NCBI GenBank assembly: GCA_032718475.1
Contig: JAUCBJ010007569.1
Span: 35,923-99,922 of the forward strand
Length of the DNA: 64,000 nt
Source: Nemertoderma westbladi
Lineage: Eukaryota > Xenacoelomorpha > Nemertodermatida > Nemertodermatidae
Reading direction: 5' to 3'
Shown piece by piece: positions 31,387-44,087 of the stretch (the stretch's first letter is position 1; each line of letters starts with the position of its first letter). The notes under the pieces are model-generated. The model ran no database searches. It saw nothing but the letters and a program-made list of their open reading frames with translations, and was not told where the DNA came from. The position numbers and the translations under genes were made by a program.

Positions 31387-31490
31387 TTAGTAATGGTTGT
31401 CGGCGTTGGTTGTCGGTTGTCGGCGTAGCGTTCACACCCCTTCAAGGGGTAGTTACGGGGCAGATTAAACAGAATTTGTTGGGTTATGGG
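31387..31490 (-). repeat. Right inverted repeat flanking the intact LINE
   Basis: TGGTTGTCGG...GGCGTAGCGTTCACACCCC and, further out, AATTTGTTGGG are the reverse complement of the left flank at 27380-27490. Confidence 0.6.
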
Positions 31491-33327
31491 GTACCCGTTA
31501 GATGTTCTGAATGATATCCATATGAGTGCAGAGTTGGGCTGTTCTGTTCCCAACCAGGGAGGGGCGGGAAGCAAAGGATATTTATCCCTGTGAGTGTGGG
31601 CTTTTGGGGGGGGGGGGGTGGGGTGGGGGGGTATTTAGGGACGTAGTTAGGAAGTATGAGGGGGCACTCAGTCTATGGGAATAATATGGTACTGTAAATA
31701 CTGTATGACTATTTCAATCAACTCTTTAAAGCTTCAACCGACCAATCAAATAAGCCTTTAGTATAGTTTTCTTTTAAGGGGGAGAGGCAAATAATTATTA
31801 TTCTTATAATTGGTAGCAGTACTTATAGTAAATTATAGTTTAGCCTATGGATATAATTTATTCTCAAAATGTAGATTGTAGATAGGGTAAGTTGATATTT
31901 AAGTAGGATGGTGGACACCGGTTTTAGCATTTTATTGAACCACCTAGTTAGTAAAGGTCGCCTTGGGCTTGGAGTATGGTATGGTATTGGGTCCTTCCTT
32001 CAAAGATACTGTAGATGAAACTTGTGCACCTATACAGTAGGTAATTATTATTACTTTGGTACAGCCATTTTCGCTTTCTTGAAGAATATAATTAATATAA
32101 ACCAGAAAGACCGTGACCTTCGGCCACGGCTTTCTAGTGGATACACTTCTTCACCGTTTCAAATTAAAATGTCACATGAGTGAGAGTTCTCTCAAACAAA
32201 CAGGATAATGTTGCTTTACTTGGCGTTGGGTATCTCTACTACGGTAACAACATATATATAGGCTTATGTTGTAGAAGATACCTGTCAAAATATCACCACC
32301 AAAGGATTATAAAAACAATATAATATGGTAGAAAGTTAAAACAGTCAGACATGCCCCTAAACACAACCTATAGTTTAGTAGGTACGTTTAGATCGCTGCA
32401 AAGAATCAATCAGAATCAACTTGACAATTTTGCAAAATTAGCAAAAAAGCATTATAAACAACGAAATGGGTGAAGGATTTAACTTTCTAACAATTCGGCC
32501 CCTAACGGTACACTGGAGAACTGCAGACTTGGGGGGGTGGGGGGGGGGGGGGGGGGGGGGGTGGGTGTTGTTGTATACTCAGGATTCGATTTAATTTGAT
32601 TGTGAAGTAATTTGTTAGTTCATGAGCAGTCCCATTAGTCAACGACGATACAATACGCTGCTGGGTGTAAACTTTGGGGAGATACAAGGTCCCTCGCATG
32701 ATCGGCTCCTCTAAACACAATCTATAGTTTAGTAGGTACTTTTATATCGCTGGAAAGAATAAACTCTAAAGAATTAAAATGGGCCAAAATTAGCAAAAAA
32801 GCATTAAACAACGAAATTGGAGAAAGATTTCACTTATCTAACAGTTCGCCCCTTAATGGTAGACTGGAGAACCGCAAACTGGTCAGAGTCCTCTCCAATA
32901 TAAGCAGCCTAATTAATGGTGTAGTAAACATCTTCCAAGTATCAGCTAAAAAGCATTATAAATAACCAAAATGAGATAAGGTTTTTCACTTTCATACATA
33001 ACGGCAGAATTGGGAACTGTAGATTTGTAAGGGTCCTCCTAACACACAGCCTATGCTGTAGTAGAACCCTGCAAAGTACCAGCCTAAAAAAACATTACAA
33101 ACAAAGAAATTGTGAGAAGGTTTTCACTTTCAGACATTTCGCATGGTCAGGTACTGTACATATCTGCAAAGTGTCAATTAGAACGGATTTGAGTCTGATG
33201 GTGCAACAACTGTTATACAGACCTGCACATATTTCTATGAATTTTTTATATTGTCGACTATATTTATATACATAATAATACTGTATACAATATAATAGTT
33301 GTGTGAGGATACATATACATACACGAA
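31491..33327. other. Non-coding interval with diverged satellite units and poly-G runs
   Basis: No gene. Runs of G occur at 31606-31618 and 32531-32561. Diverged units of the satellite seen downstream appear here: TATAGTTTAGTAGGTAC near 32370 and 32725, AAAAAGCATTA(T)AAACAACGAAAT near 32443 and 32795, and GGTACACTGGAGAACTGCAGAC / GGTAGACTGGAGAACCGCAAAC near 32508 and 32858. This suggests that the array is old and once extended further left. Confidence 0.55.
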
Positions 33328-33424
33328 GTGGGGCCTTCGCGCAGCACGTGAAATGAGTTAATGCTAAGTATCAACTCGAAAGGATTATAAAAACATAGGA
33401 GAAGATTTTCCCGGAAAACGTTAA

Positions 33425-34330
33425 CCCTCTAGCGGGAGACTGGGTAACTGAAGAAGGAAGGATTAGTTTCCCTACAACGCCACAGCCTATGGTCTATTAC
33501 ATATCTACCAAGTTTCCGATTGACGGATCATAAATAACGAAATGTTGGAAGGTTTTCACTTTCATACATTTAGCCCTCTAGCGGCATATTAAAGAACTAC
33601 GGATCGATCACCTTCCTCACAAAGACGAGGCATGTGGTCTAGTACATACCGGTACTGTATATTCCAAAATTCAGCTTAAATAGATTAAGATCAAGGAATT
33701 CGCGAAGGTTATCACTTTCCTACATTTCGCCCTCTAGCGGCAGACTCGAAAACTCCGGACCGATTACTGTCCACACAAAGACTTAGGATGTCTTCTAGTA
33801 CATATATGACAAGTTTCAGCGTAATCAGATCATAAACAACTAAATGGAAGAATAATTTCACATTCGGGACATTTCGCCCTCTAGCGGCAGACTGGAGAAC
33901 TGCAGACAGATTAGCCTCCTGTGAAATTTACAGCTAATGGTCTAGTACATACTTCCCAAGTTTCAGCTTAAACGGATTAAAAGCAAAGAAATGGGTGGCC
34001 ATTTAATGTTTAGACATGTGGCCCTCTAGCGGGAGACTGGAAAACTTCGGACCGATTACAATCCACACAAAGACTCAGGATGTCATCTAGTACATATATG
34101 ACAAGTTTCAGCGTAATCAGATCATAAACAACTAAATGGAAGAATAATTTCACATTCGGGACATTTCGCCCTCTAGCGGCAGACTGGAGAACTGCAGACA
34201 GATTAGCCTCCTTTGAAATTTACAGCTAATGGTCTAGTACATACTTCCCAAGTTTCAGCTTAAACGGATTAAAAGCAAAGAAATGGGTGGCCATTTAATG
34301 TTTAGATATGTGGCCCTCTAGCGGGAGACC
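33425..34330. repeat. ~147 bp satellite with CCCTCTAGCGG core, dimeric higher-order structure
   Basis: The core CCCTCTAGCGG starts at 33425, 33574, 33730, 33877, 34022, 34169 and 34314: spacings 149, 156, 147, 145, 147, 145. The last two pairs are nearly identical to each other as ~292 bp dimers (33730-34021 and 34022-34313), so the array grew by duplicating a two-unit block. Confidence 0.9.
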
Positions 34331-34438
34331 ATTGCACTGAAAGTCTCTCAAAAATCTCAACTTTTGCTCATATTGATACCTACAAATTTTCAACTTGGCA
34401 GCTTTAAATCCGACAAAGTTATTAGCATGTCAAAATCG

Positions 34439-34454
34439 TAACGACGACGACGAC

Positions 34455-34486
<32 letters not shown>

Positions 34487-34503
34487 CAACGACGACGACG
34501 ACA
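34439..34503. repeat. (ACG)n microsatellite
   Basis: About twenty near-perfect ACG units with a few ACA interruptions. It lies inside the GTGGGGC-terminus element. Confidence 0.95.
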
Positions 34504-34579
34504 ACTATTTGCATAAATTGACCCACCCCCTAACAGTCTCAATTCGCTAAGGCTCCGCCAACTTCGTGGCTCGCCCCAC

Positions 34580-37499
34580 ATTTGTGTATTAATAAATTAT
34601 GAAATTATACCTTAGTCTGACTTAATGAATGTACCGATATGTTGATGTTGAAGGAGTAGACCCTGTTATATGTTAACATTCATTTTTGTCACTTTTACTT
34701 TTTTTACATATAAATGATTAAATTGATATGGAATGAGTATATTAGAGTAAACCAAGCATTAGGCCTATCTATCTATCTAATCAGTCTTACTCTGGTGTGT
34801 AAAAGCAGTAATATTCTGGAATACTACACCTAACTTTTCCTAGCTTGCCAAACAACCAAAGAGACATCAATAGATATCTTCCCATAGGACCAATCATTTA
34901 ACAAAGTTTGGGAGATGTTTAAAACAGCTGTGTTTGATTTTGCAATTAGAATTAAACTATCTGAGTTTTGGTTTCTGTTTCTAAAATCACATCATGAAAT
35001 AGAAGTTCAGAAAAAAATACAACTATTGCAGAGAAAAATGGCATGAGACTGTTTCCGATGAGAATAAAATTCTGAATTTCCTATATAAAGTACGAATATG
35101 ACACAACTCTTGCATTGGGTAATCTTTGTCTGAGAGTTTGTTCCTCAATGACAGAGGGACAGTTAATCTCCAACTGAATTATGTACAGCATTATTTATTG
35201 TATATGGCAGTACAATAATGGAGCCTTTAGTGAAGAAATAACCATCTTGTCAATCAGAGTTTTCTTGTACCTATCTCTGTCATTCATTCCCCTAAACCAG
35301 TGTTCTGTAAATTACACTTTCTCACAAACATCAACATCAATTAATTCTTTGCAAGCTGTCATTAAAGAATGGCGCAATATGCTTTGAATGAGACAAATTG
35401 ATTATGGCTCTCTATAATTTTGGAAAATATGGGTACAATAACAAAGTTTGTTGTTTGACAAAAAGCTATACAAAGATGCCAAGGGCACGTTTTAAGATCA
35501 AGGTAAAACTTTCAAAGTAAATTAAGTTACCGCTCTTTTATTTTCTAAAAACTGGAAAATAATATTTCCAGGGGATGTTATTTCACAAAATATTAACTTT
35601 TATTGTAAGTATGTGCCGCAGGACTGCTCCAGGTGACAGCTACCTTTTCATGGTATTGAAAACCTGCGGTTGGGCGTGTTTAATTGCTACATTCCCTCTC
35701 TGTATGATGGTTTTAGGAGATTTGTTTACACACAGGATGTTATCTCAGATCCCTTAAGTTTCATTGAACATTGCTTTCCGAGTGCACTACTCCTTACGCA
35801 CAGCAAGTATAATAATAATAATGTCCATATAATATATTCCATTCATTAGATTCATATATTCATTAGATGGCTGCAATATTTGTGACTAGTTTAGGTAAAT
35901 AGATTCAGGGTTAAATAATTTTATTGGACTCGAGGCATCATCATTGATTCTTTGGTCCAGAGTTTTTATGCAAGTGGCAATTGTATCATGAAACGATAAA
36001 TTGAGTACCAATCCTATTATATTGGCTTGTAATACTGCACTCTGTGCCTGAGAGGGGCACGGGGTGACTGGCTGCAATTAATTAAGTTAAACATCTGGCA
36101 TTCAGGTCATTGATTAATTTATTTAATTATAGTACTCACTACAAACGGGCAATATTTATAGGGACTAGAAATGTGTACCTCATTCATATAATATATACTT
36201 GGATCATTCATTTTATTGAATATATTTTGTACATCATTGATAAGATTTATAACGAACCTGCCTATTAATAGGCCAGGGTAGTTTTTGTCAAGAGTTGAGC
36301 CGTTCAAAAACACGATGTGGTTATGTGTGTATGTGTGTATAACCATCCAATATCTCAAAAACTCAAGCAGGTACGCAAAAATTTTAATAATAAACTCTAC
36401 ATAAATTTTGATTGCGCACAAGACTGTATATTTTTTGTGGCGTTTCGATCACGGGGTCACTGAAAAATAGCGGTTTTGAAAATTTAAAGTCTAATGTCAC
36501 TGATTTCAACTCGTCGAGTATGTACCAACTTTTTTATTTGGGCTATTTAGTCATTTGAGAAACATATTTGTGCCTCAGAATATTTTCAAATATCGCCAAT
36601 TTCGCACAGAACGTCGCCAAAATTTGTTAGTCCGGCAAAAAAAACCGCACTAATTCGCCTAAAAGAGTAAATTATTTGGTTGCAGAATAGTATGATTCAA
36701 CTAGAAAAGCCAGCCAGCTGGCTGTAAGAAGACCCATATAGGAGGTCCATTTAGACAAACGTAGTGTAGTTGGGTCCCTCATCATTCATTATCATCCACC
36801 TATAAACCATTTAAAAGGCCCAGTGCTTACAATTCAAATACCTGGCCTCCCATCTAACATAGCAGTGCGATAGCTTATATAGCTTATTATAGCTTATATA
36901 GCTTAATAGCTTATAGATTATTGTCATAGGATTCATTGGGAAGAGCTATTCATCTGGTGGGGTAATACATTATACAAACTTACAGTTGATGTTTGATTAC
37001 TGTCTGGGTTAGAGTGAGATAGTAATAATTTTGGCAAGTAATATACTTCTCTGCAGTTTGGGCCTATCCATTCAATAAATAGTAGTAGCTTACTAGGCCC
37101 TCATGAGTACCAGCAGCTGGTGTTTCTATCGTTGAGTTTATGGCAATTATCGTGTTTTCATTTTCGCTCACTCAGGGTACTGGTTTGAGGGGCAGGTTCG
37201 TTTAAAGCTGGCTTTCTAGTACATATATAAAATATTATTGTTTATATTGTATATTTGACTGGGATAGGATATGGTTGAATGTCGGTTATCAATTTGGATA
37301 GTTATGCCCGTTATTGTGTAAGTATATGATTATTACATTATACCTTTATTTATTTAGTATATCGTTGTCGATTATTGTATGATAATTACCGTCAATAAAC
37401 TTACTCTGTATAATTTCCGGTAAAGTGAAGTGTTAAATGAATTATTTTAGGTTGAAACATAATGGAATATAGTTTCAACCCTTAACATGCACCTACTTT
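34580..37499. other. Non-coding interval
   Basis: No gene that I can support on either strand. The sequence is AT-rich and mostly unique-looking. A short run of AGCTTATAT repeats lies at 36872-36915. Confidence 0.4.
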
Positions 37500-38055
37500 T
37501 CATATCTCATGAAACATTTCAACACAGATGGTATACGAATTACCAGACGCATTGGACTTAAGATGGAATTTCCGCATAAACGAGGAACTGCAATGGGAAA
37601 ATTTCATAGAGTCTATGGAAAATTTATGGATTGCACCAGACAGGATGACGACGAAATGATACCAGTACTTCAGCGAATTCTTATGGATCTAGAAACTGCT
37701 TTACAGAGCTAGAGGCAAGCCATGATAGATATATTTGTCTATTTGACTCTGATGATGGCGCTGATAATGCAAAGGTAGGTGAGGTTAATAATGATTTGGA
37801 TAATATTTATGGGGAACTTTGTAATGCGAGAGCCATGTGTACTAAATTATCAAATAAATTTTCTCTTGATAATGACAAACCCCGCAAGAGGGAAGAGTGG
37901 AAATTGTAAAGTTAAAAAATTAGATGCGCCAACATTTAGTGGTAAAATTCGAGATTTTCCAACGTTCAAGTCAGATTATAACTCACATATCACAGATGTG
38001 CATGGTAAGGATCCCTTTGCATTGCATACACGTTTATTATATTATATTACGCGAT
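37500..38055 (+). pseudogene. BEL/Pao gag fragment
   Basis: Gag-like peptides occur in shifted frames. An N-terminal piece (about 37509-37712) is followed by a segment that includes LDNIYGELCNARAMCTKLSN. Then KKLDAPTFSGKIRDFPTFKS (about 37912-37975) carries the L-x-x-P-x-F-S-G start of the DUF1759 Gag domain. At least one frameshift separates them. It is a different subfamily from the Gag at 559-5211. The fragment ends where LINE sequence begins. Confidence 0.65.
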
Positions 38056-38585
38056 ATTATTATGATAAAGTAAAGGCTTGGGTAGCTCTATCAAAAATGG
38101 ATACCATCTGGAAATCAGATCTCTCCAGGCACCTGAAGACTAAGTTCTTTCGAGCCACAGTGGAAAGTGTATTTTTATACGTGGGTGAGAACTGGAAACT
38201 GACTAAATCACTTGAACAACGAATTGATGGTTGCTACACAAGACTACTAAGGGCAGCCCTAAACATCAGCTGGAGACAACACATGACAAACGCCGAGCTT
38301 TATGGTACAATACCACCTGTATCAACCACCCTCCGTGAATGCAGATTAAGATTCAGTGGGCACTGTTGGTGAAGTAAAGACGAGGTCATACAAGATCTAC
38401 TTTTCTGGCAACCAACTCATGGAAAGCGTAGTTTGTGGACGACCGGCCATAACATATATAGATCAACTTGAAAGGGATACTGAACTTGGGAGAAACGAAA
38501 TTGCAACAACTATGGAGAATCGGGAAGCCTGGAAGGATCTAATTTCCGCTGTCCGAGTTCGCTCAACCTAGTAGTAGTAGTAGTT
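38056..38585 (+). pseudogene. 3' end of a second LINE family (RTE-like), with (TAG)n tail
   Basis: It encodes KAWVALSKMDTIWKSDLSRH, FRATVESVFLYVGENW, CRLRFSGHCW and, after a frameshift near 38370, GRPAITYIDQLERDTELGRN and TMENREAWKDL before a stop at 38571. This is the C-terminal domain after the RT, equivalent to FAGHCFRRED...GDRELWRC of the intact LINE but only distantly similar. TAG repeats follow at 38565-38583. Severe 5' truncation is typical of LINE insertion. Confidence 0.75.
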
Positions 38586-40618
38586 TGGTGATAACCAAAT
38601 TGTAACACACCTGTTGGTCGTTGGTATGTTTTAAGATATTATAGTAAACGAAATCAGTCAAAACATCACTACACACAACGCAACGTGATGGATGCATGCT
38701 CTTAATGTGATACAGGTTATGCAATTTACTAAAAAATATAATACTTCTCAAGACGGAATGTATTCCGGCATGTATTCCGACATTCGATCGACAAGCATCA
38801 ATTAATATCACTGATTTATTTCGTTAATTTAAAATTAAAGATAATTCCACAATACCATATGCCTTTCATAGGTAGTACTTGGAAAATCAAAATGGGAAAT
38901 CTACTGATACAATACTGTCCAGTCCCGGGTTGCCAAGCAAGCAATGAGATATAAAAAAAACAAGTGAGTGTAACAAAGGAATGTTGCCAATAGAACTAAT
39001 AAATATCAAAAGAGAGATCTGGCTTCAACCAATATGAATGAGATTACGAATTTTTTGACAAACGTCCCAATTGAATGCAAAGTAAATTGGAAACCAATCT
39101 GTGAGGTTTAGTATCCCGAACTATCACCTAACATTTTTACACCTAATAATGGTAATTCTAGTTGGGTCCAAGCAATAACATCAATATTGATAGAATTGAT
39201 ATGACCGTTATACTCTATTGAAATACATTACTGTAACTGCAGAAATCAATGGCGATAAGGGATCTCTCACACCTGCTTTCGGGATCAGATGCAGGATGGT
39301 AGATCTGCATTATATTCAAAATCAATATTTCTGTAGGCCTAGAGGAAACCATTTAGCAATGGGTGATGATAAATCGTTTAAAACATCGCAGAACTGGCCA
39401 TAAAGGTGCAGCTTCTGAATAGATAAGATGATATGGTTTAATATATAGTTTAAATCAACAAAAAATTCAATCCTTATAAGTGTAACAATTCTGGATATGC
39501 ATGAAATATTGGTTATTCCTGGTATTACAAAACCAAAATAATTTTTTTTAGAGAAAATAAAAATTTAGCAGGTGCAAAAAGGAAGTTAAATATTTAAGCT
39601 ACAATTTAAGTTAGGATACCTGACTTAAATATATTGGATACTTAACTTAGGTTAAGCATGGATGCTTAACTTAACTCCACTTCTTGGGGTAAATGTTCCT
39701 TTATTTCATCATAAATGAAAAAGATATTTGTTTGGTTGTGAAGGCCAATATTATTTCAAGGAAATAATCCTCCAAACAGAGGGCCGTAACAATCTGTCAT
39801 ACTCCCTTACACGTACGGGGGTTGGGTGCAATCTTTGCCCGCATCCAACCTTCGCCCGCGGGAAATCATCTTCATCCACATCCAACCCTCGTCTGATTGG
39901 GGGAAAGGAGCAGGTTACAGACACGATAGGTTATAGAGACAAATTTTACTAACCAAAACAATAAACAAGGTTGTTAACACTCATTTTGAGGGCAAAGATT
40001 GCTCTGGGTGAAGCTTTCTCACGGGCGAAGTTTGCTGTCCCCGTACGCGGGACGTGAAAAAATTCGAGAAAAATGCTAACGTGATTTACAAATCTTATTA
40101 AAGTGATTTTCGCCTCCCTCCTCATGGTGAGTCAGAATTTTTATTTTCGCTTTCAAAAACTCGTCTCCGTCTATATTGCACCAGTTCTACCGCAGTTATT
40201 CTTCAAACTTATAGGGATTTCTTGGTACCAATGTAAAGTTGTCCATGTAAGGTTTTGAAATATGTAACATAATCTGAATTTCGTTAAAAAATAGTTGAGA
40301 TACGACCGTTCGAAAGTTGGATGGTCTTAGATCTGCGCGAGGCTATTTTATTCTATTTAAAAATTATACCATTTTTCCTGAACATTGTGTTTTGTATAGC
40401 TCGTAATAGTTCTGTATGATTAAGGGGGAGTACCCCCCCCCCCCCCCCCGAAAACTTTTTTTAAATGTCTACAATTTATACTGAAATTAAAATATTTTGA
40501 GTTTATACAGTATGAGCTGATAAAATATGGCCAAACATTTGTTTTTTCAAAAATTTTCAAATTTCCAGTCGCCCTCTAGCAGCCATTGAATGAAACAAGA
40601 TTTTCGGTTAAAATGCTA
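38586..40618. other. Non-coding interval
   Basis: No supported gene. A C run lies at 40433-40449. GTCGCCCTCTAGCAGCC near 40569 echoes the core of the 33.4 kb satellite. Confidence 0.4.
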
Positions 40619-40960
40619 CTACGCCAGACCCAGTACACTATTGGTGGAATTGATCCAGCAGTTCAACTACGTGTAGCTCTAGTTCACATGCACACAGCAT
40701 GGATATATATATATAGGTATATATAATACCAATAGGTATCTATTATATATAGGTATATATATATGCTTGCCAGTACCTACAGCTTATTCAATAGCCTATT
40801 GCCTATTCATTGCTGTTTACCTACTGGTTAGTACAGTAGTACTTACCTTTACCAGTCTGTTGCACATTACCTGATTACCAGTACTGCTGCTGCTGTGCTG
40901 TGGTGTTATCTTATACTGTATATATACCGTATCAGTTATGATTATTATTATTAACTATGC
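40619..40960 (+). repeat. Left direct repeat (LTR-like) of the gypsy-like element
   Basis: It starts TACGCCAGACCCAGTA and ends with GTTATCTTATACTGTATATA and ATCAGTTATGATTATTATTA. Both phrases recur in the same order at 44088-44210. The left copy is longer because of TA-rich and GGTATATA repeats. Confidence 0.6.
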
Positions 40961-41590
40961 CCTGGAACAGTTAGGAGTATTCGCTACCTCTGAAACCGCT
41001 GGTGTCACAGTAGAGTATTTAAACCCATCTTTTCTTGTGGCAAAACCGAATGGAGGGACACATCTCGTCACTGCTTTTACAGAGGTTGCCAAGTATTGTA
41101 AACCTCCCCCTGCATTGCTACCTGATGTGGATTCTACTCTTCATTCTCTTGTTTGTTTTAAATACCTCATTAAAACAGATCTAACAAGTGCTTTCTTTCA
41201 GATACCCTTACACCCTTTTTGCGGCATTGTTATCCCTTTCCATGGTGTTTGTGTTCATCAACGTTTGGAGCCATGGCGATGCCAGGCTCAGAAACTGTCC
41301 TGGACGAGTTGATGACACGTGTGCTTGGTTGACTTACTGTGTAAGGGTATGATGCTCTATATTGCGTGGGTGACAGTATTTCTGATTTGCTTGTCACTTT
41401 TTCTGCTCTTCTCGCTTCCCTTAAGCATTATGATCTTCGCCTTTCAGCATCTAAGACTATAATATGCCCTCGTACCACCACCATTCTTGGATGGCAATGG
41501 TCTAATGGTACTCTTTCTGCCTCATCCTATATAACATCTGCACTGTCAAGTTGCCCTTCTCCAACTACAACACGATTGGCATGAGTCTTG
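40938..41590 (+). pseudogene. Gypsy-like reverse transcriptase remnant
   Basis: The first frame (40938-41312) has [20 protein letters not shown] and [17 protein letters not shown], the first RT boxes with a catalytic Asp. A frameshift and stops follow. The next readable part (about 41366-41584) has GDSISDLLVTFSALLASLKH and KTIICPRTTTILGWQW, the end of the palm and thumb. The central catalytic box is disrupted, so the enzyme is dead. Gag and protease are missing. Confidence 0.75.
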
Positions 41591-41689
41591 CCACACTGTT
41601 CCACCTTAGTGGGTCCATTAGACACCCTCCTCACTGCGAAACCAGGTGATAACCTTGAGTTGACACCAGAATTACTATATTTCACCGAG

Positions 41690-42130
41690 CCCTGGCTGCA
41701 ATAAAGTCATGCCATTCAATTACAATCCCCCGTCCTTCAGTTGAGCTTTACATTGTAACTGATGCTGCCTCTATTATTGAAGGCCTTGGAGCTGTAATGT
41801 ATGCCAAACGGGGCTCTTACATGTTGCTGGATTCTTTCCTATTAAACTTAAACAACATAAACACAGTTGGCTTCCATGCGAGTTAGAGGCCTTAACCATC
41901 GCTGCTGTTGTTACCCACTTTGCACCATATATAATAGAGTTGCTTTGAGTAAACCAATGTGTTGATGCTTTTCAGAAACTCTCACATGGAGCATACTCAA
42001 GTAATCCACGGCTTTCTACTTTCCTTACTGTCGCAAGCCAATATCTAGTTTCCATCGCACACATTAAGGGTCTGTCTTTACCTTCCAGCAGACTTCCAAA
42101 GTCGCAATGTAGTTCAATGTGACCTCCAGT
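41690..42130 (+). pseudogene. Gypsy-like RNase H remnant
   Basis: VTDAASIIEGLGAVMYAKRG (about 41755-41815) is the first RNase H box, with the Asp after Thr. The following frame is broken by stops. It lies in the expected position between the RT and integrase remnants. Confidence 0.6.
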
Positions 42131-42299
42131 CATGCCAGGTATGTTCATTTATAGCATATTCATATGTATATAGTATGTTCATATATATTTATTTACACCT
42201 CATGTTCTCACTCCCATAACCATCCTATCCAATCTTCAAGTCTTCCCAACCAAACCTGTTCACTGACTCAACCTTAACCACTTACGGCAGAGAGTCATC

Positions 42300-43592
42300 C
42301 CCTCTATGCAAGTCGATCAGCTTGGTTGGTTACTCAGCAAGAGTGTCCTGACCTGCGGCATACCCATGCCCATCTGGTACAAGGAACCCACCCAATTAAG
42401 AAGGATACTCATAGTCGTGACATTAAACATTACCTTGGCTGTTGTACTGTTACTCGTGATGGCTTAATTGTTGTCAAGCGGGAATGTCCCTTTTCCATGC
42501 TAGTTGAGCATATTTTAGTTCCCAGCTCTCACTTTTGGGTCTCTGTACCTCTTTACATTTAGAGTTGCAATACCCTTCAAAGGTCCAATTGCGATCTATG
42601 TTTACTCGCTACTTCCATGCCGTAGATATAGACCATGCTATGACTGCTGTGTCCAGCCAGTGTCACCAATGTGTTTCATGATCTAATGCCCCCCGACGTG
42701 TCCCCAGTCAACAGGTGAGCCTCCTGCCACGTTAGGAATTTCATTTGCTGCAGATGTAGTTCGTCGTCACTCTCAATACATCCTTCTCTTACGTGAGTGT
42801 ACTTCTAGTTTTACAGCCACTAGCATTATTCCAGATGAACGCCATGAAACACTGCGTGATGCTCTTATAGTACTAGGATCTGGATTATGTCCCCTAACTG
42901 GTCCATGTGCCATTATCCGTACAGATGCACCTGGATTTCAGGCCCTCGTTGATGACCCCATTCTTGTCCAACATCGACTCCGTATTGAGATAGGTGGACA
43001 TATGAATCCTGATAAAAATCCAGTTGCAGAATGTGCGATACAGGAACTTTTAATAGAATTACACAGGCTTCATCCTTCAGATGGCCCTTATTCATCAACA
43101 GCTATTGCGATAGCTACCACTAATCTTAATTCCCTTTTATAATCACAAGGCCTATCAGCACCTGTACGCCGATCCTGTAGCTCTACATTCTCGACCTCGA
43201 TATATTGTTGCCACAGTGGATGGTGATTGGTGTCTGTGAGAAATTTTGTGGACAATCAGTTGCATGCCCATGCTTACTGTGTCCGCAAAGCTGATTGCTT
43301 CCTTGTCCCATCTATGCCCACTCTTACTACCACCGATAATGATCCTAATTCATCTGATGAGGATCTTTCTGCCAAGTATACGTCACCAACAACTAGTCTG
43401 GATGGATGCGTTCATACTACTGTTGAACCCATCCCCAGTATGGACAATGATACTCTGTTTCGTAACATAGATGGCGAATGCTCTACTATATCACCACCTA
43501 TTCCCAATGAGTCTCCTCCAGGTTTTCAGGTGCCACACCATCCTCAGTGGCTTCGCCGAGCACCAAACTATTATGGCTTCCCGGAAAGTTAG
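42300..43592 (+). pseudogene. Gypsy-like integrase remnant
   Basis: It begins with QQECPDLRHTHAHLVQGTHP (about 42329), the N-terminal region before the HHCC zinc domain, of which CHQCV-like pieces survive near 42658. The catalytic core, about 42735-43141, is open and keeps the D-D-E residues: FAADVVRR, IIRTDAPGF and NPVAECAIQEL. A stop follows at 43141. A C-terminal piece at 43227-43592 (VSVRNFVDNQLHAHAYCVRK) resembles the chromatin- or DNA-binding tail. Several stops and frameshifts make the whole non-functional. Confidence 0.75.
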
Positions 43593-44087
43593 CTATAGCT
43601 GGTGTTTTGAATTAATAAGTCTCAAGAAATATTAAATACCTCATAATTTCGTCATTATATACTTATTACTCTAATAGCTTGCTTAGTTTCTTTGTTATTA
43701 GTATCCTTATACTCATGTAGTCAGGCCAGTTAAACTCCTCATTAATTGATTTGTTTTTAATTTGTATTTCACTTTAGACACAAGATTACTCCTTCTCTAG
43801 TGATACATATATCACCTTTGCGGTATATTACGCCTTTTGCTTGTCTCAATTATAGCATTTCTGTTGATATCCTACATTTATAGATATATTATATAGGATA
43901 GGTGTAGCAGTTCACCCTATATATTATTTTTGTTAGCTATCGGACACATTGGTACAATGTTAGGCAACACTAGGGTGCTTTGCATCATACCGATAACTTT
44001 TAGTTGAGTTAAAGACATTGTGGTTATTATTTTGTTTAGTTAGCTTTAGTGTTTATAGCTTCGCGATTTAGAAAAAGGGATTACGCC
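43593..44087. other. Interval between the integrase remnant and the right LTR-like repeat
   Basis: AT-rich, no ORF. Probably the 3' untranslated part of the gypsy-like element. Confidence 0.4.

Larger units (their letters stand above)
33328..34579. mobile_element. Non-autonomous element with GTGGGGC termini, carrying a satellite array
   Basis: Left end GTGGGGCCTTCGCGCAGCACG; right end CTTCGTGGCTCGCCCCAC, so the outermost 7 bp are inverted repeats. Both end types recur elsewhere (46982, 47215, 48880-48903, 50590-50613, 63287-63571), which defines a family. No transposase ORF. The inside is mostly satellite plus a CGA-type microsatellite. Confidence 0.6.

Noticed and set aside
32502-32720. Minus-strand ORF with a poly-proline run
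   Set aside because: The prolines come from the G homopolymer; there is no conserved sequence around it.
33425-34330. CRISPR-like array
   Set aside because: Units are contiguous ~147 bp satellite monomers with no unique spacers, in a eukaryotic context.
34390-34581. Minus-strand ORF rich in Arg and Cys
   Set aside because: Translation of the ACG microsatellite.
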